The notes beneath the pieces are model-generated. The model made no database searches, was not told the DNA's origin, and worked only from the letters and a program-made list of their open reading frames with translations. This document shows positions 17,527 through 25,512 of a DNA stretch of 64,000 bases, piece by piece (position 1 is the first letter of the stretch; each line of letters opens with the position of its first letter). Where the stretch lies: the NCBI RefSeq assembly GCF_000243415.2, contig NZ_KI912270.1:682001-746000 (forward strand), read 5' to 3'. A program made the translations under genes and the position numbers. The stretch comes from Mycolicibacterium tusciae JS617. Its GTDB lineage: Bacteria; Actinomycetota; Actinomycetes; Mycobacteriales; Mycobacteriaceae.

Positions 17527-18603
17527 TTGGCTCAGCACCGTTCGTCTCGATCTCCGGCTGGAGTGTCGACGAAACGGCAAACCATCGGCCGTCCCGCTGA
17601 ACGACCCGCTGAAGTCACCGACATCATTCCGTTCAACGAGTTTGGTGACCTGCCCGATCTCGGGGCTGAGCTGGACTTCAACCAGAACAGCGCCTTCAAT
17701 CGCGAAGCGCAGATCATTCACGCTCCCGAACTCGACGACCTGCACGACACCGATGACCAGCTACCGCTGCGACTCGCTGTGCCGTCCGAATTCCGCCGTG
17801 ATTCGCGCGACGAACGACCTTCATCTCGCGCTTACCGGGACAGCCACACCGATGTCAGCGATGGCGTCGCCGCGACCGACATCTTCGCCATCACGGCCCG
17901 CGGTGGCGCGCACCGTAAGCAGGAAGTCCCCGTCAGGGGCCGGTTGATGGTCGCCGCGATGGCGGTCGGTGCAACCGCGGCGGGTGCCTACACGATGGCG
18001 AACGCCTCGGAGGCGACGCCCGGCACCGTCCTGGCAGCGGACCAGGACGTCCTCGCCGGCGGCGCGATCACCGGTTCGACCGACGGCATGCAGATCGTGT
18101 CCGTCTCCTCGACCTTTGATTCAGCGATCCACGCCGAAGAGGTCACCAAGGCCTCTGCCTTCGCCCAGGAGCGCGCAGAGCGGGAGGCCCGCCTTCAGCG
18201 CCCCATGTTCGTCATGCCCACGAAGGGCGCATGGACGTCGGGCTTCGGTTACCGCTGGGGCGTGCTGCACGGCGGCATCGATATCGCCAACTCGATCGGC
18301 ACACCGATCCTTGCTGCGTCCGACGGCGTCGTCATCGACGCCGGACCCACCGGCGGTTATGGCAACTGGGTCAAGCTGCGGCACTCCGACGGCACCGTCA
18401 CGCTCTACGGTCACCTCAGCTCGTGGCAGGTCGAGATCGGACAGCGCGTCTGGGCGGGCGATCAGATCGCCAAGATGGGCAACACCGGAAATTCGACGGG
18501 CCCACACCTGCACTTCGAGGTGCTCCTCGGCGGCACCGACCGCGTCGACCCAGTCGGTTGGCTCTCAAAACGCGGACTCTCGCTGTCCAATTACTCTGGC
18601 TAA
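17527..18603 (+). CDS. M23 (LytM-type) peptidase with N-terminal cytoplasmic region (Rv0950c-like)
   Basis: A 358-residue protein starting with TTG at 17527. The first ~135 residues are polar and probably cytoplasmic, followed by one membrane anchor (RLMVAAMAVGATAAGAYTM) and an extracytoplasmic C-terminal LytM/M23 domain. Zinc ligands are visible in HGGIDIAN (H and D) and in HLHFEV, with RHSDGTVTLYGHL before the last motif. M23 enzymes cut peptide cross-links in peptidoglycan; with all metal ligands present this copy is probably active rather than a degenerate regulator. It is immediately followed by a membrane-protein gene (TAAGTG, no gap), so the two are coexpressed. Confidence 0.9.
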   Translation: MAQHRSSRSPAGVSTKRQTIGRPAERPAEVTDIIPFNEFGDLPDLGAELDFNQNSAFNREAQIIHAPELDDLHDTDDQLPLRLAVPSEFRRDSRDERPSSRAYRDSHTDVSDGVAATDIFAITARGGAHRKQEVPVRGRLMVAAMAVGATAAGAYTMANASEATPGTVLAADQDVLAGGAITGSTDGMQIVSVSSTFDSAIHAEEVTKASAFAQERAEREARLQRPMFVMPTKGAWTSGFGYRWGVLHGGIDIANSIGTPILAASDGVVIDAGPTGGYGNWVKLRHSDGTVTLYGHLSSWQVEIGQRVWAGDQIAKMGNTGNSTGPHLHFEVLLGGTDRVDPVGWLSKRGLSLSNYSG

Positions 18604-19182
18604 GTGGCCAGTGACCCTTCTAGTTCTGACACCCCGAGTTCGGCACGGATAATCCGTCGACACCCCACGGGCGAAATCCCCGTCGGTGCGGATCCGCAGA
18701 CATCCATCATCCGTCGCCATCCCACCGGCGAATTCCCGGCCGCGGAGGCTGCTGAGCCGCAGACGAGTTACATACCGCGCGCCAGGCCCGCGGCAGTGAC
18801 GCCCAAGAACCCCTGGCCTGATCCGCGTACCTCGATCGCGACTGCCATCCTCGGCATTCTCAGCGGCTGGGCGACCGCGGTCATCGCCACCGACCTGATC
18901 ACCGGCTGGTGGGAATCCGACATGTTGTTCTGCGTGGCGGTGGCGTTTCTGACCGCCATCTCCGCGGCAGCCCTCATCGCGGGGCTGATCGGGCTGCTGC
19001 TGCGCCGCCGGGCGAGCCGCCTGCTGATCATCGTCGGCGCCGTCGTCGCGCTACTGATCTTCTCGAGCCTGTTCGTGGCCGGCGCCAAGTTGCCGCCGGT
19101 GGTGTACGCGATCCCGGTGCTGCCGCTGGCGACGATCGTGTGTGCGCTGCTACCCGCGACGGCACGGTGGGGCAGACCCTAA
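18604..19182 (+). CDS. four-TM membrane protein with duplicated IIRRHPTGE motif
   Basis: A 192-residue protein with a GTG start directly after the M23 peptidase stop. The N-terminal ~65 residues are soluble and contain two near-identical segments, RIIRRHPTGEIP and SIIRRHPTGEFP. About four transmembrane helices follow between residues 75 and 185. I do not recognise a named family. The repeated motif carries a threonine in a basic setting and could be a docking or phosphorylation site; this is speculation. Tight coupling to the peptidase suggests a cell-wall role. Its stop overlaps the uvrD1 stop on the other strand by three to four bases. Confidence 0.75.
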   Translation: MASDPSSSDTPSSARIIRRHPTGEIPVGADPQTSIIRRHPTGEFPAAEAAEPQTSYIPRARPAAVTPKNPWPDPRTSIATAILGILSGWATAVIATDLITGWWESDMLFCVAVAFLTAISAAALIAGLIGLLLRRRASRLLIIVGAVVALLIFSSLFVAGAKLPPVVYAIPVLPLATIVCALLPATARWGRP

Positions 19183-21515
19183 AGCTTGGACACCGGGGCA
19201 TGGTTGTGCATCAGCTTGACCCGGCCCGAGCCGCCGAAGTCGATGAGCGACATCGCCGACTCACCGACGCCGGAGACCTCCTCGACGCGTCCCAGGCCGT
19301 ACTTGTCGTGGTTGACCCGATCGCCGGGTTCGAGCACGAGCAGCGGCCGCTTGCCTGCACCGGACCGCATCGGTGACGGTCGCGGCGTGCCGAACCGTCC
19401 CGCCCCGCTCACCGGCGCGGATAGTGACGGGCCCGGGTCCGTGCGCCGCCAGTCGATCAGATGCTGCGGAATCTCTTTGAGGAAGCGGGATTCCGGATTG
19501 AGCATCGGCTGGCCCCACGACGAGCGGATCTTGGCCCGGCTGAGGTAGAGCCGCTGGCGGGCGCGGGTGATGCCGACGTAGGCCAGCCGGCGCTCCTCGG
19601 ACAGCTCGGCCGGATCGCCCAGCGCCCGCATGTGCGGGAACATGCCGTCCTCCCAGCCGGTCACGAACACCACCGGAAACTCGAGCCCCTTGGCGGTGTG
19701 CAGCGTCATCATCGTCACCACACCCGCGCCGTGCTCCGGCAACTCGTCGGCGTCGGCGACCAGCGACACCCGCTCCAGGAACTTGGCCAGCACTCCGGTA
19801 TCGGGGATGTCTTCGTCCTCGGGCTCGCCCAGCGCCTCCGCATTGGCCAGGTCGATGCTGAATTCGTGTGCGACGCTGACCAATTCGTTCAGGTTGTCGA
19901 GCCGCGCGAGGTCCTGTGGGTCACTCGACGATTCGAGCTCGGTGCGATAGCCGGTGCGATCCAGCACCGCTTCGACAAGCTCGCCGAGTTCACCGTCGAG
20001 GCGCCCGCGCAATTCGTCGAGCATCTCGACGAAACCCGCGATGCATTTCTCCGAGCGGGTGTTCAGCATCGGCACCTTGCCCTCGGCGGCCGCCTGCAGC
20101 GAATCGTTGAAGGTGGCACCGGTGCTCTCGGCATACACCGCCACACACGCTTCGGCCCGATCGCCGATACCGCGCCGGGGGGTGTTCAGGATGCGTCGCA
20201 TGCTGACCGAGTCGCCGGGGTTGTCAAGCACACGAAGGTAGGCGACGATGTCGCGGATCTCCCTGCGCTCGTAAAAGCGTACGCCGCCAACGACTTTGTA
20301 GGGAATGCCGGCCCGAATGAACACCTCTTCCAGGGCACGAGAGGAGTTGTTGGTGCGATAGAAGACCGCGACGTCGTTATAGCTGATATCGCCAGCCCCA
20401 CGAGCACCGTCGGCCAGTGCGTCGATCTCCCCCGCGACGAATCGTGCCTCGTCGTGCTCGTTGTCGGCGACGTAGCCGACGATCAGCTCACCCTCGCCGG
20501 AGTCGGTCCACAGCCGCTTCTCGCGGCGGCCGGCGTTGCGCGAGATGACCGAGTTGGCCGCCGACAGGATGTTCTGTGTCGAGCGGTAGTTCTGCTCCAG
20601 CAGAATCGTTGTGGCGTCGGGGAAGTCGCGTTCGAAGTCCTCGATGTTGCGGATGGTGGCTCCGCGGAAGGCGTAGATGGACTGATCGGCGTCGCCGACG
20701 ACACACAGCTCGGCCGGGGCCACCCCGTCTTCGGTCTCCCGACCGACCAGCTCACGCACCAGGACGTACTGCGCGTGGTTGGTGTCCTGGTATTCGTCGA
20801 CCAGGATGTGCCGGAACCGCCGACGGTAGTACTGGGCGATCTGCGGAAAGGCCTGCAGCACAGCGACTGTCTCGCCGATGAGATCGTCGAAGTCCAGGGC
20901 GTTGGCGGCGCGCAGGCGACGTTGGTACTCGCCGTAGACTTCGGCGATGATGCGCGGCAGCTCCTCACCGGCCTCCGACGCCTCGGCCGCCGCCTGTTCG
21001 GGACTGACCAACTCGTTCTTGTGGTTGGAGATGCCGTTGGCCAGCAACCGCGGCGAGTACCGCTTGGTGTCCAGCCCCATGTCCTTGCCGATCATCATCA
21101 GCAGCCGCCGCGAATCGTCGGCGTCGTAGATCGAGAAGTTCGAGTTCAGCCCGGGCAGCAGCGAGGCCTGGTTGCGCAGGATTCGCACACACGTCGAGTG
21201 GAACGTCGACACCCACATAGAACGCGCGCGCGGACCCACCAACGCGACGACCCGCTCGCGCATCTCAGCGGCCGCCTTGTTGGTGAACGTGATGGCCAGC
21301 ACCTGACCGACGCCGACCTCACGAGCGGCGAGCAGGTAGGCGATCCGGCGGGTCAGCACGGCCGTCTTGCCGGACCCCGCTCCGGCGACGATGAGCAGCG
21401 GCGTCCCCTCGTGCAGCACCGCCTGGCGCTGCTGCGGGTTGAGCCCCTCGAGGAGTTGGTCCGATTCTGTGGCAATCGACATGTCACCATCAAACTTACC
21501 GCTGTCCAGCGACAT
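19179..21515 (-). CDS. uvrD1: UvrD/PcrA-type ATP-dependent DNA helicase
   Basis: A 778-residue superfamily 1A helicase with the full motif set: LNPQQRQAV (Q motif), Walker A AGAGSGKTAVL, TFTNKAAAEMRERV (Ia), VDEYQDTNHAQY (II), VGDADQSIYAFRGA (III), LEQNYRSTQNIL (IV), TLHTAKGLEFPVVF (V) and EERRLAYVGITRAR (VI). The C-terminus (LEPGDRVNHDKYGLGRV to the end) is the Tudor-like region that in mycobacterial UvrD1 contacts Ku or RNA polymerase. It unwinds DNA 3' to 5' in repair, and Ku stimulates it. The start could also be ATG 21482. Ku and LigD, its end-joining partners, are encoded further along the window. Confidence 0.96.
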   Translation of the reverse strand: MSLDSGKFDGDMSIATESDQLLEGLNPQQRQAVLHEGTPLLIVAGAGSGKTAVLTRRIAYLLAAREVGVGQVLAITFTNKAAAEMRERVVALVGPRARSMWVSTFHSTCVRILRNQASLLPGLNSNFSIYDADDSRRLLMMIGKDMGLDTKRYSPRLLANGISNHKNELVSPEQAAAEASEAGEELPRIIAEVYGEYQRRLRAANALDFDDLIGETVAVLQAFPQIAQYYRRRFRHILVDEYQDTNHAQYVLVRELVGRETEDGVAPAELCVVGDADQSIYAFRGATIRNIEDFERDFPDATTILLEQNYRSTQNILSAANSVISRNAGRREKRLWTDSGEGELIVGYVADNEHDEARFVAGEIDALADGARGAGDISYNDVAVFYRTNNSSRALEEVFIRAGIPYKVVGGVRFYERREIRDIVAYLRVLDNPGDSVSMRRILNTPRRGIGDRAEACVAVYAESTGATFNDSLQAAAEGKVPMLNTRSEKCIAGFVEMLDELRGRLDGELGELVEAVLDRTGYRTELESSSDPQDLARLDNLNELVSVAHEFSIDLANAEALGEPEDEDIPDTGVLAKFLERVSLVADADELPEHGAGVVTMMTLHTAKGLEFPVVFVTGWEDGMFPHMRALGDPAELSEERRLAYVGITRARQRLYLSRAKIRSSWGQPMLNPESRFLKEIPQHLIDWRRTDPGPSLSAPVSGAGRFGTPRPSPMRSGAGKRPLLVLEPGDRVNHDKYGLGRVEEVSGVGESAMSLIDFGGSGRVKLMHNHAPVSKL

Positions 21516-21559
21516 CTTTGCGTCGGCGCGGCCCTAGATGGCACACTCCATAGGTGCTC

Positions 21560-21613
21560 ATGCAGCAAAACCGATTTTTCTACGGGTACCGCCCAGAGGT
21601 GCCCGTGGTCTAG
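21560..21613 (+). CDS. putative aromatic leader peptide of chorismate mutase
   Basis: A 17-codon frame, MQQNRFFYGYRPEVPVV, lies between uvrD1 and the chorismate mutase gene. Four of six consecutive residues are aromatic (FFYGY: two Phe, two Tyr), exactly the products of the chorismate mutase branch. It ends 110 bp before the chorismate mutase start and overlaps or precedes mutually exclusive hairpins. This is the classic design of an attenuation leader in which ribosome stalling at scarce charged tRNA-Phe or tRNA-Tyr would release the downstream gene. A weak ATAGGTG lies upstream as RBS; a leaderless mRNA from GTG 21554 is possible. Reading it as a leader is inference. Confidence 0.6.
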   Translation: MQQNRFFYGYRPEVPVV

Positions 21614-21656
21614 CTGCTTCTCAGAGCCCCGCGGTCCGCTTCCGGATCCGGGGCTC
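21583..21656 (+). promoter_or_regulatory. putative transcription attenuator of chorismate mutase
   Basis: Hairpin 1 pairs CGGGTACC (21583-21590) with GGTGCCCG (21598-21605) inside the leader frame. Hairpin 2, terminator-like, pairs GAGCCCCG (21624-21631) with CGGGGCTC (21649-21656) and is followed by a pyrimidine-rich stretch. A third pairing, CCGTGG (21603-21608) with CCGCGG (21629-21634), would use one strand of each and so exclude both, as an antiterminator does. Confidence 0.55.
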
Positions 21657-21723
21657 GTCTCTTGTGTGAGGCCCGAAACCGGACGGATCAGTCCCACACA
21701 TCGAGAATGCGGAGAACACCCCA

Positions 21724-21996
21724 ATGACAATTCAGCAGATCGAAGCCGAACAGTTGCCAGACATAGACGACCTGCGCCAGGAAATCGACCACTTGGATGC
21801 GACGATCCTGGAAGCCGTGAAGCGCCGCACCGAGGTGTCCAAGCTCATCGGTAAGGCCCGGATGGCGTCCGGCGGCACCCGCCTGGTGCACAGCCGTGAG
21901 ATGAAGGTCATCGAGCGCTACAGCGAACTGGGACCCGAAGGTAAGGACCTGGCGATGCTGCTGCTGCGCCTGGGTCGCGGCCGCCTCGGCCACTAG
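21724..21996 (+). CDS. intracellular chorismate mutase (AroQ-delta, Rv0948c-like)
   Basis: A 90-residue all-helical AroQ enzyme that converts chorismate to prephenate for Phe and Tyr synthesis. The family core is visible: IDDLRQEIDHLDATILEAVKR, then RTEVSKLIGKARM and the ExIERY-type helix (VIERYSELG). The C-terminus RLGRGRLGH matches the tail by which the mycobacterial enzyme docks on DAHP synthase (AroG), which activates it and confers feedback control. The start is ATG 21724. The stop lies 3 bp from the stop of the convergent acyltransferase gene. Upstream is a leader region with an aromatic mini-frame. Confidence 0.93.
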   Translation: MTIQQIEAEQLPDIDDLRQEIDHLDATILEAVKRRTEVSKLIGKARMASGGTRLVHSREMKVIERYSELGPEGKDLAMLLLRLGRGRLGH

Positions 21997-21999
21997 ACC

Positions 22000-23973
22000 T
22001 CAGCGCAGCGCGTCGGTCAGCCAGGGCGTCAACCACTTCACAGCTTGCGGCGTCGGGTGCACCCCGTCACTGCGCATGCGGATGCCGTCGACCCAATTGG
22101 TGTAAACACCTCCAGGTCCGAGCTTGTCATTCAGATCGAGCACTTCGACGTTCTTACGTGGCTTGACGACGCTGCGCAACAACGCGTTCCACTCGTCGAC
22201 GCGATCGGGGTCGTCTTCGGGATACAAGCTGCCGTCCGGCTTTTCGGCACGCCGATTGTAGGGCTCGGTGGTGACGACGATCCGCGCTCCGGTCGCACCG
22301 AGGATGTCGAGCGCACGGTTGAGTTCGCCGCGCAGGTAGTCCTCGTAGCCGGTCTCCAGGATGTCCGTCCAGACGCCCTCGTTCATCCGGTCGACGACCT
22401 CCCAGCGGCCGACGATCAGCAGCACCACATCGGGCCGGTCATGGTTGATCCGCTGTGACCACCGACTGGGCCAGGCGTCGCATTCGGGCTTCTGGTTCAG
22501 CGTCTGGCCGACATACCGGTAGGGACCGCCGCGGGCGATGCCGCACCCGATTGTCGTGTAGTTGGTGAACGCGAGTCCCGGCGTCGGTGGCAGGTACCGC
22601 ATCATCGTCCACGCGACCGAGTCGCCGAACACCGCGACAGTCCGGGTGCCGGGAACGTGCGCGGTCGGTTTGCGGACTTCGACGGGCACCTCCGGCGCGA
22701 TCAGCGCGGCCGAATCGATCGCCGGGCCTCCCACCATCTCGGGTTTCACACCCACCGGCAGCACCGACATCGTCACCACGGCGGCAGTCGCGACCGTCGC
22801 GCCCGCGAGCGGCAGCATCGGCACGAACATCGGCCGCCACCGTCGGACCGGCTGTTCCAGCAGCCGCCACGACGCCGCGGCCAGCGCCACCGTCGCCGCA
22901 CAGCGCAGCGCGAATAGCGGCCAGCCGGACAGCCCCGTGCGTTCGCCGTTGAGCGCCAGGAAGATCGGCCAGTGCCAGAGGTACACGCCGTAGGAGATCG
23001 CGCCGAGCCACACCAGCGGCCCCCACGCCAGGGCGCGGGCGACGGGTCCCTCCTGCTCCAACGCCACCGGTGCGATGACGAGCACAGCCGCGATCGCAAC
23101 GATGATCAGCAGACCGCTGCGGAAATCGCTGACACTTCCGGTCGCGTAATGCGCCGCCGCGGCAAGCACTGCCAGACCGACGAACGGCAGAATCCGCGCG
23201 ACGATATGGCCCCAGCGCGTCCGGATCAGCGTCCCGCCGTCGTTGAGCACCGACCAATCCCGCACCAGCAGCGCGGCCGCCGCGGAACCGACTAACAATG
23301 CCTGCGCGCGACTGTCGGAGCCGAAGTAGATCCGATTCAGCGTCGAGTCGTTGGTGAGCACGATCGCCGCGGTCGCCGAGGCGACGACGCCGACGGTGGC
23401 CAGCACGAAGACAGCCAGTCGTAGCCGGGCCCAGAACAGCGCGGCGACCCCGATGAGCAGCAGTGGCCATAGCAGGTAGTACTGCTCCTCGACCCCGAGC
23501 GACCACGTGTGCTGCAGCGGCGAAGGCGGCGCGCCCTGCGCGAAGTAGTCGGCGCGCTGGGCGACGAAGGCCCAGTTGGAGATCCAGAAAAAGGAGGCGA
23601 CGGCGTCATCGCGCAGTGATGCCGTGGATTCGGGCGAGAACAGATCGCGGGCGGCCACCACGACGAGCACCATCACGAGCAGCGCGGGCAGCAAGCGGCG
23701 GGCACGCCGGATCCAGAAATCGCCGAGGCGGATCTCTGCGGTGCGCCGATGTTCGTCGAGCAGCAGCGAGGTGATCAAAAATCCGCTGAGCACGAAGAAC
23801 ACGTCGACACCGAGGAAGCCGCCGGACAGCCCCGGAATGCCGCCGTGGTCGGCCAGCACCAACGCGACCGCGACGGCGCGGATGCCGTCCAACGCGGGAA
23901 TTCCGCGGTGGCGATGGACGGCTCTCACTGCCGAAATCTTGCCCGCGCGAGCACACGCAAAAGTCCCCGACAC
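22000..23973 (-). CDS. OafA/YrhL-type acyltransferase 3 with SGNH domain
   Basis: A 657-residue membrane enzyme. Residues about 20-390 form the ten-helix acyltransferase-3 domain (PALDGIRAVAVALVLADH, GGFLGVDVFFVLSGFLIT, RRARRLLPALL, HTWSLGVEEQYYLLWP). The C-terminal 240 residues form an extracytoplasmic SGNH hydrolase-like domain with GDSVAWTM, IVGRWEV and SDGVHPT, the block I Ser and block V Asp-His pair. Such two-domain proteins O-acylate glycans or glycolipids at the outer face of the membrane; the substrate is unknown. The start could be internal (for example at the IPALDG region). There are no close operon partners. Confidence 0.88.
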   Translation of the reverse strand: MSGTFACARAGKISAVRAVHRHRGIPALDGIRAVAVALVLADHGGIPGLSGGFLGVDVFFVLSGFLITSLLLDEHRRTAEIRLGDFWIRRARRLLPALLVMVLVVVAARDLFSPESTASLRDDAVASFFWISNWAFVAQRADYFAQGAPPSPLQHTWSLGVEEQYYLLWPLLLIGVAALFWARLRLAVFVLATVGVVASATAAIVLTNDSTLNRIYFGSDSRAQALLVGSAAAALLVRDWSVLNDGGTLIRTRWGHIVARILPFVGLAVLAAAAHYATGSVSDFRSGLLIIVAIAAVLVIAPVALEQEGPVARALAWGPLVWLGAISYGVYLWHWPIFLALNGERTGLSGWPLFALRCAATVALAAASWRLLEQPVRRWRPMFVPMLPLAGATVATAAVVTMSVLPVGVKPEMVGGPAIDSAALIAPEVPVEVRKPTAHVPGTRTVAVFGDSVAWTMMRYLPPTPGLAFTNYTTIGCGIARGGPYRYVGQTLNQKPECDAWPSRWSQRINHDRPDVVLLIVGRWEVVDRMNEGVWTDILETGYEDYLRGELNRALDILGATGARIVVTTEPYNRRAEKPDGSLYPEDDPDRVDEWNALLRSVVKPRKNVEVLDLNDKLGPGGVYTNWVDGIRMRSDGVHPTPQAVKWLTPWLTDALR

Positions 23974-24015
23974 GCCGACGAAACGGGCCTTTTGCGGCTG
24001 GTCGCCGGTGAGGCG

Positions 24016-25464
24016 CTACTTGGTCAGCGCAATGTACTTCACGTCGAGGTATTCCTCGATACCTTCCGAGCCGCCCTCGCGGCCGAATCCGGATTCCTTG
24101 ACGCCGCCGAATGGTGCGGCCGGGTCGGAGATCACGCCGCGGTTGATGCCGACCATGCCCGCCTGGATGCCCTCGGCGACGCGCAGCGCGCGGTCCAGCG
24201 ATTGCGTGTAGATATAGGCCGCCAACCCGTAATCGGTGTCATTGGCAGCGGCGATGCCCTCCTCCTCGGTGTCGAAGCCGGTGATCGGCGCGACGGGCCC
24301 GAACACCTCCTCGGAGAGGATGCGGGCGTCGGCGGGCACATCGGCCAACACAGTCGCCGGGTAGAAGTTGCCGGGGCCGCCGGGGGCGACGCCGCCGACC
24401 GCGACTGTCGCGCCGCGCGACACCGCGTCGGACACCAGATCCTCGACGGTGGCGACCTGCTTGGCATTGATGAGCGGGCCCAGCGTCGCCGACTCGTCGG
24501 TGCCCTTGCCGAGCGTGAACTCGCTCATCCGCTTGACGAGCTTGTCGGTGAACTCCTCCCGCACCGAGTTCGCGACGTGGAAGCGGTTGGCCGCCGTGCA
24601 GGCCTCACCGCCGTTGCGCATCTTGGCCAGGATCGCGCCGTCGACGGCGGCGTCCACGTCGGCGTCGTCGAACACGATGAAGGGCGCATTGCCGCCAAGC
24701 TCCATCGAGGTACGCAGCAGTTTGTCGGCCGACTGTTTCACCAGGGCCTTGCCGACGCCGGTCGATCCGGTGAAGGTCAGCTTGCGCAGCCGGCCGTCGT
24801 TGATCAGCGCCTCGGTGACAGGCCCGGGGCTGTTGGTCGGCAGCACCGACAGCACGCCCTTGGGCAGGCCCGCCTCATCCATCAGCTTGGCCAGCAGCAG
24901 CATGGTCAGCGGCGTCTCCTGGGCCGGCTTGACGATCATCGTGCAACCCGCCGCGAATGCCGGGCCGATCTTGCGGGTTCCCATTGCCAGCGGGAAGTTC
25001 CACGGCGTGATCGCGTAGCACGGCCCCACCGGCTGCTTGGTGACGAGGATGCGGCCGGTGCCGGCCGGGCTGGGCGTGAAGCGACCCGCGATGCGCACGG
25101 CTTCCTCGGCGAACCAGCGGAAGAACTCCGAACCGTACTTGACCTCACCCATGCTCTCCGGAAGCACCTTGCCCATCTCGAGGGTCATCAAGGTGGCGAG
25201 GTCTTCGGCGCGTTCGGTGATCTTCTCGAATACCGAGCGCAGGATCTCGCCGCGTTCGCGGGGCGGGGTGGCGGCCCAGTCGGCCTGCACGGCGCATGCG
25301 GCGTCCAGCGCGGCGACGGCGTCCTCGGCGGTGGCGTTCGCAACGGAGATCAACACCGCGTCGTCGGACGGGTCGAGCACGTCGAATTTCGAGGAACCCT
25401 GACGTTCCTCACCGCCGATCCACAGACCGGTGGGCACAGACGACAGCAGCTTGGCGGTATCCAT
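24016..25464 (-). CDS. NAD(P)-dependent succinate-semialdehyde dehydrogenase family protein
   Basis: A 482-residue aldehyde dehydrogenase. Signature residues are the general base Glu in MELGGNAPF, the nucleophile Cys in GGEACTAANRF, TPWNFPLAMGTRKIGPA, TFTGSTGVGK, and EVFGPVAPI near the end. The closest named group is succinate-semialdehyde dehydrogenase (GabD), which oxidises succinate semialdehyde to succinate and so feeds the TCA cycle; the exact aldehyde cannot be read from sequence alone. It is divergent from pgi across a 48-bp region with a dyad, so the two promoters overlap. Confidence 0.88.
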   Translation of the reverse strand: MDTAKLLSSVPTGLWIGGEERQGSSKFDVLDPSDDAVLISVANATAEDAVAALDAACAVQADWAATPPRERGEILRSVFEKITERAEDLATLMTLEMGKVLPESMGEVKYGSEFFRWFAEEAVRIAGRFTPSPAGTGRILVTKQPVGPCYAITPWNFPLAMGTRKIGPAFAAGCTMIVKPAQETPLTMLLLAKLMDEAGLPKGVLSVLPTNSPGPVTEALINDGRLRKLTFTGSTGVGKALVKQSADKLLRTSMELGGNAPFIVFDDADVDAAVDGAILAKMRNGGEACTAANRFHVANSVREEFTDKLVKRMSEFTLGKGTDESATLGPLINAKQVATVEDLVSDAVSRGATVAVGGVAPGGPGNFYPATVLADVPADARILSEEVFGPVAPITGFDTEEEGIAAANDTDYGLAAYIYTQSLDRALRVAEGIQAGMVGINRGVISDPAAPFGGVKESGFGREGGSEGIEEYLDVKYIALTK

Positions 25465-25484
25465 TACTCCCTCTTACACCTTTA

Positions 25485-25506
25485 GACATTTGGCCGCATT
25501 AATGTC
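25485..25506. promoter_or_regulatory. dyad in the aldehyde dehydrogenase / pgi divergent region
   Basis: GACATT (25485-25490) and AATGTC (25501-25506) form a 22-bp dyad with a 10-bp spacer, in the middle of the 48-bp gap between the two divergent start codons. A shared operator is plausible; no regulator is adjacent. Confidence 0.35.
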
Positions 25507-25512
25507 GGTTAC

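Noticed and set aside
19461..21854. 797-codon open frame on the + strand opposite uvrD1
   Set aside because: It is the antisense shadow of uvrD1 in GC-rich DNA; it has no recognisable motif, whereas the - strand shows all helicase motifs.
23749..25485. 578-codon open frame on the + strand opposite the aldehyde dehydrogenase
   Set aside because: Low-complexity Arg/His/Gly-rich shadow; the - strand frame has the ALDH catalytic residues.
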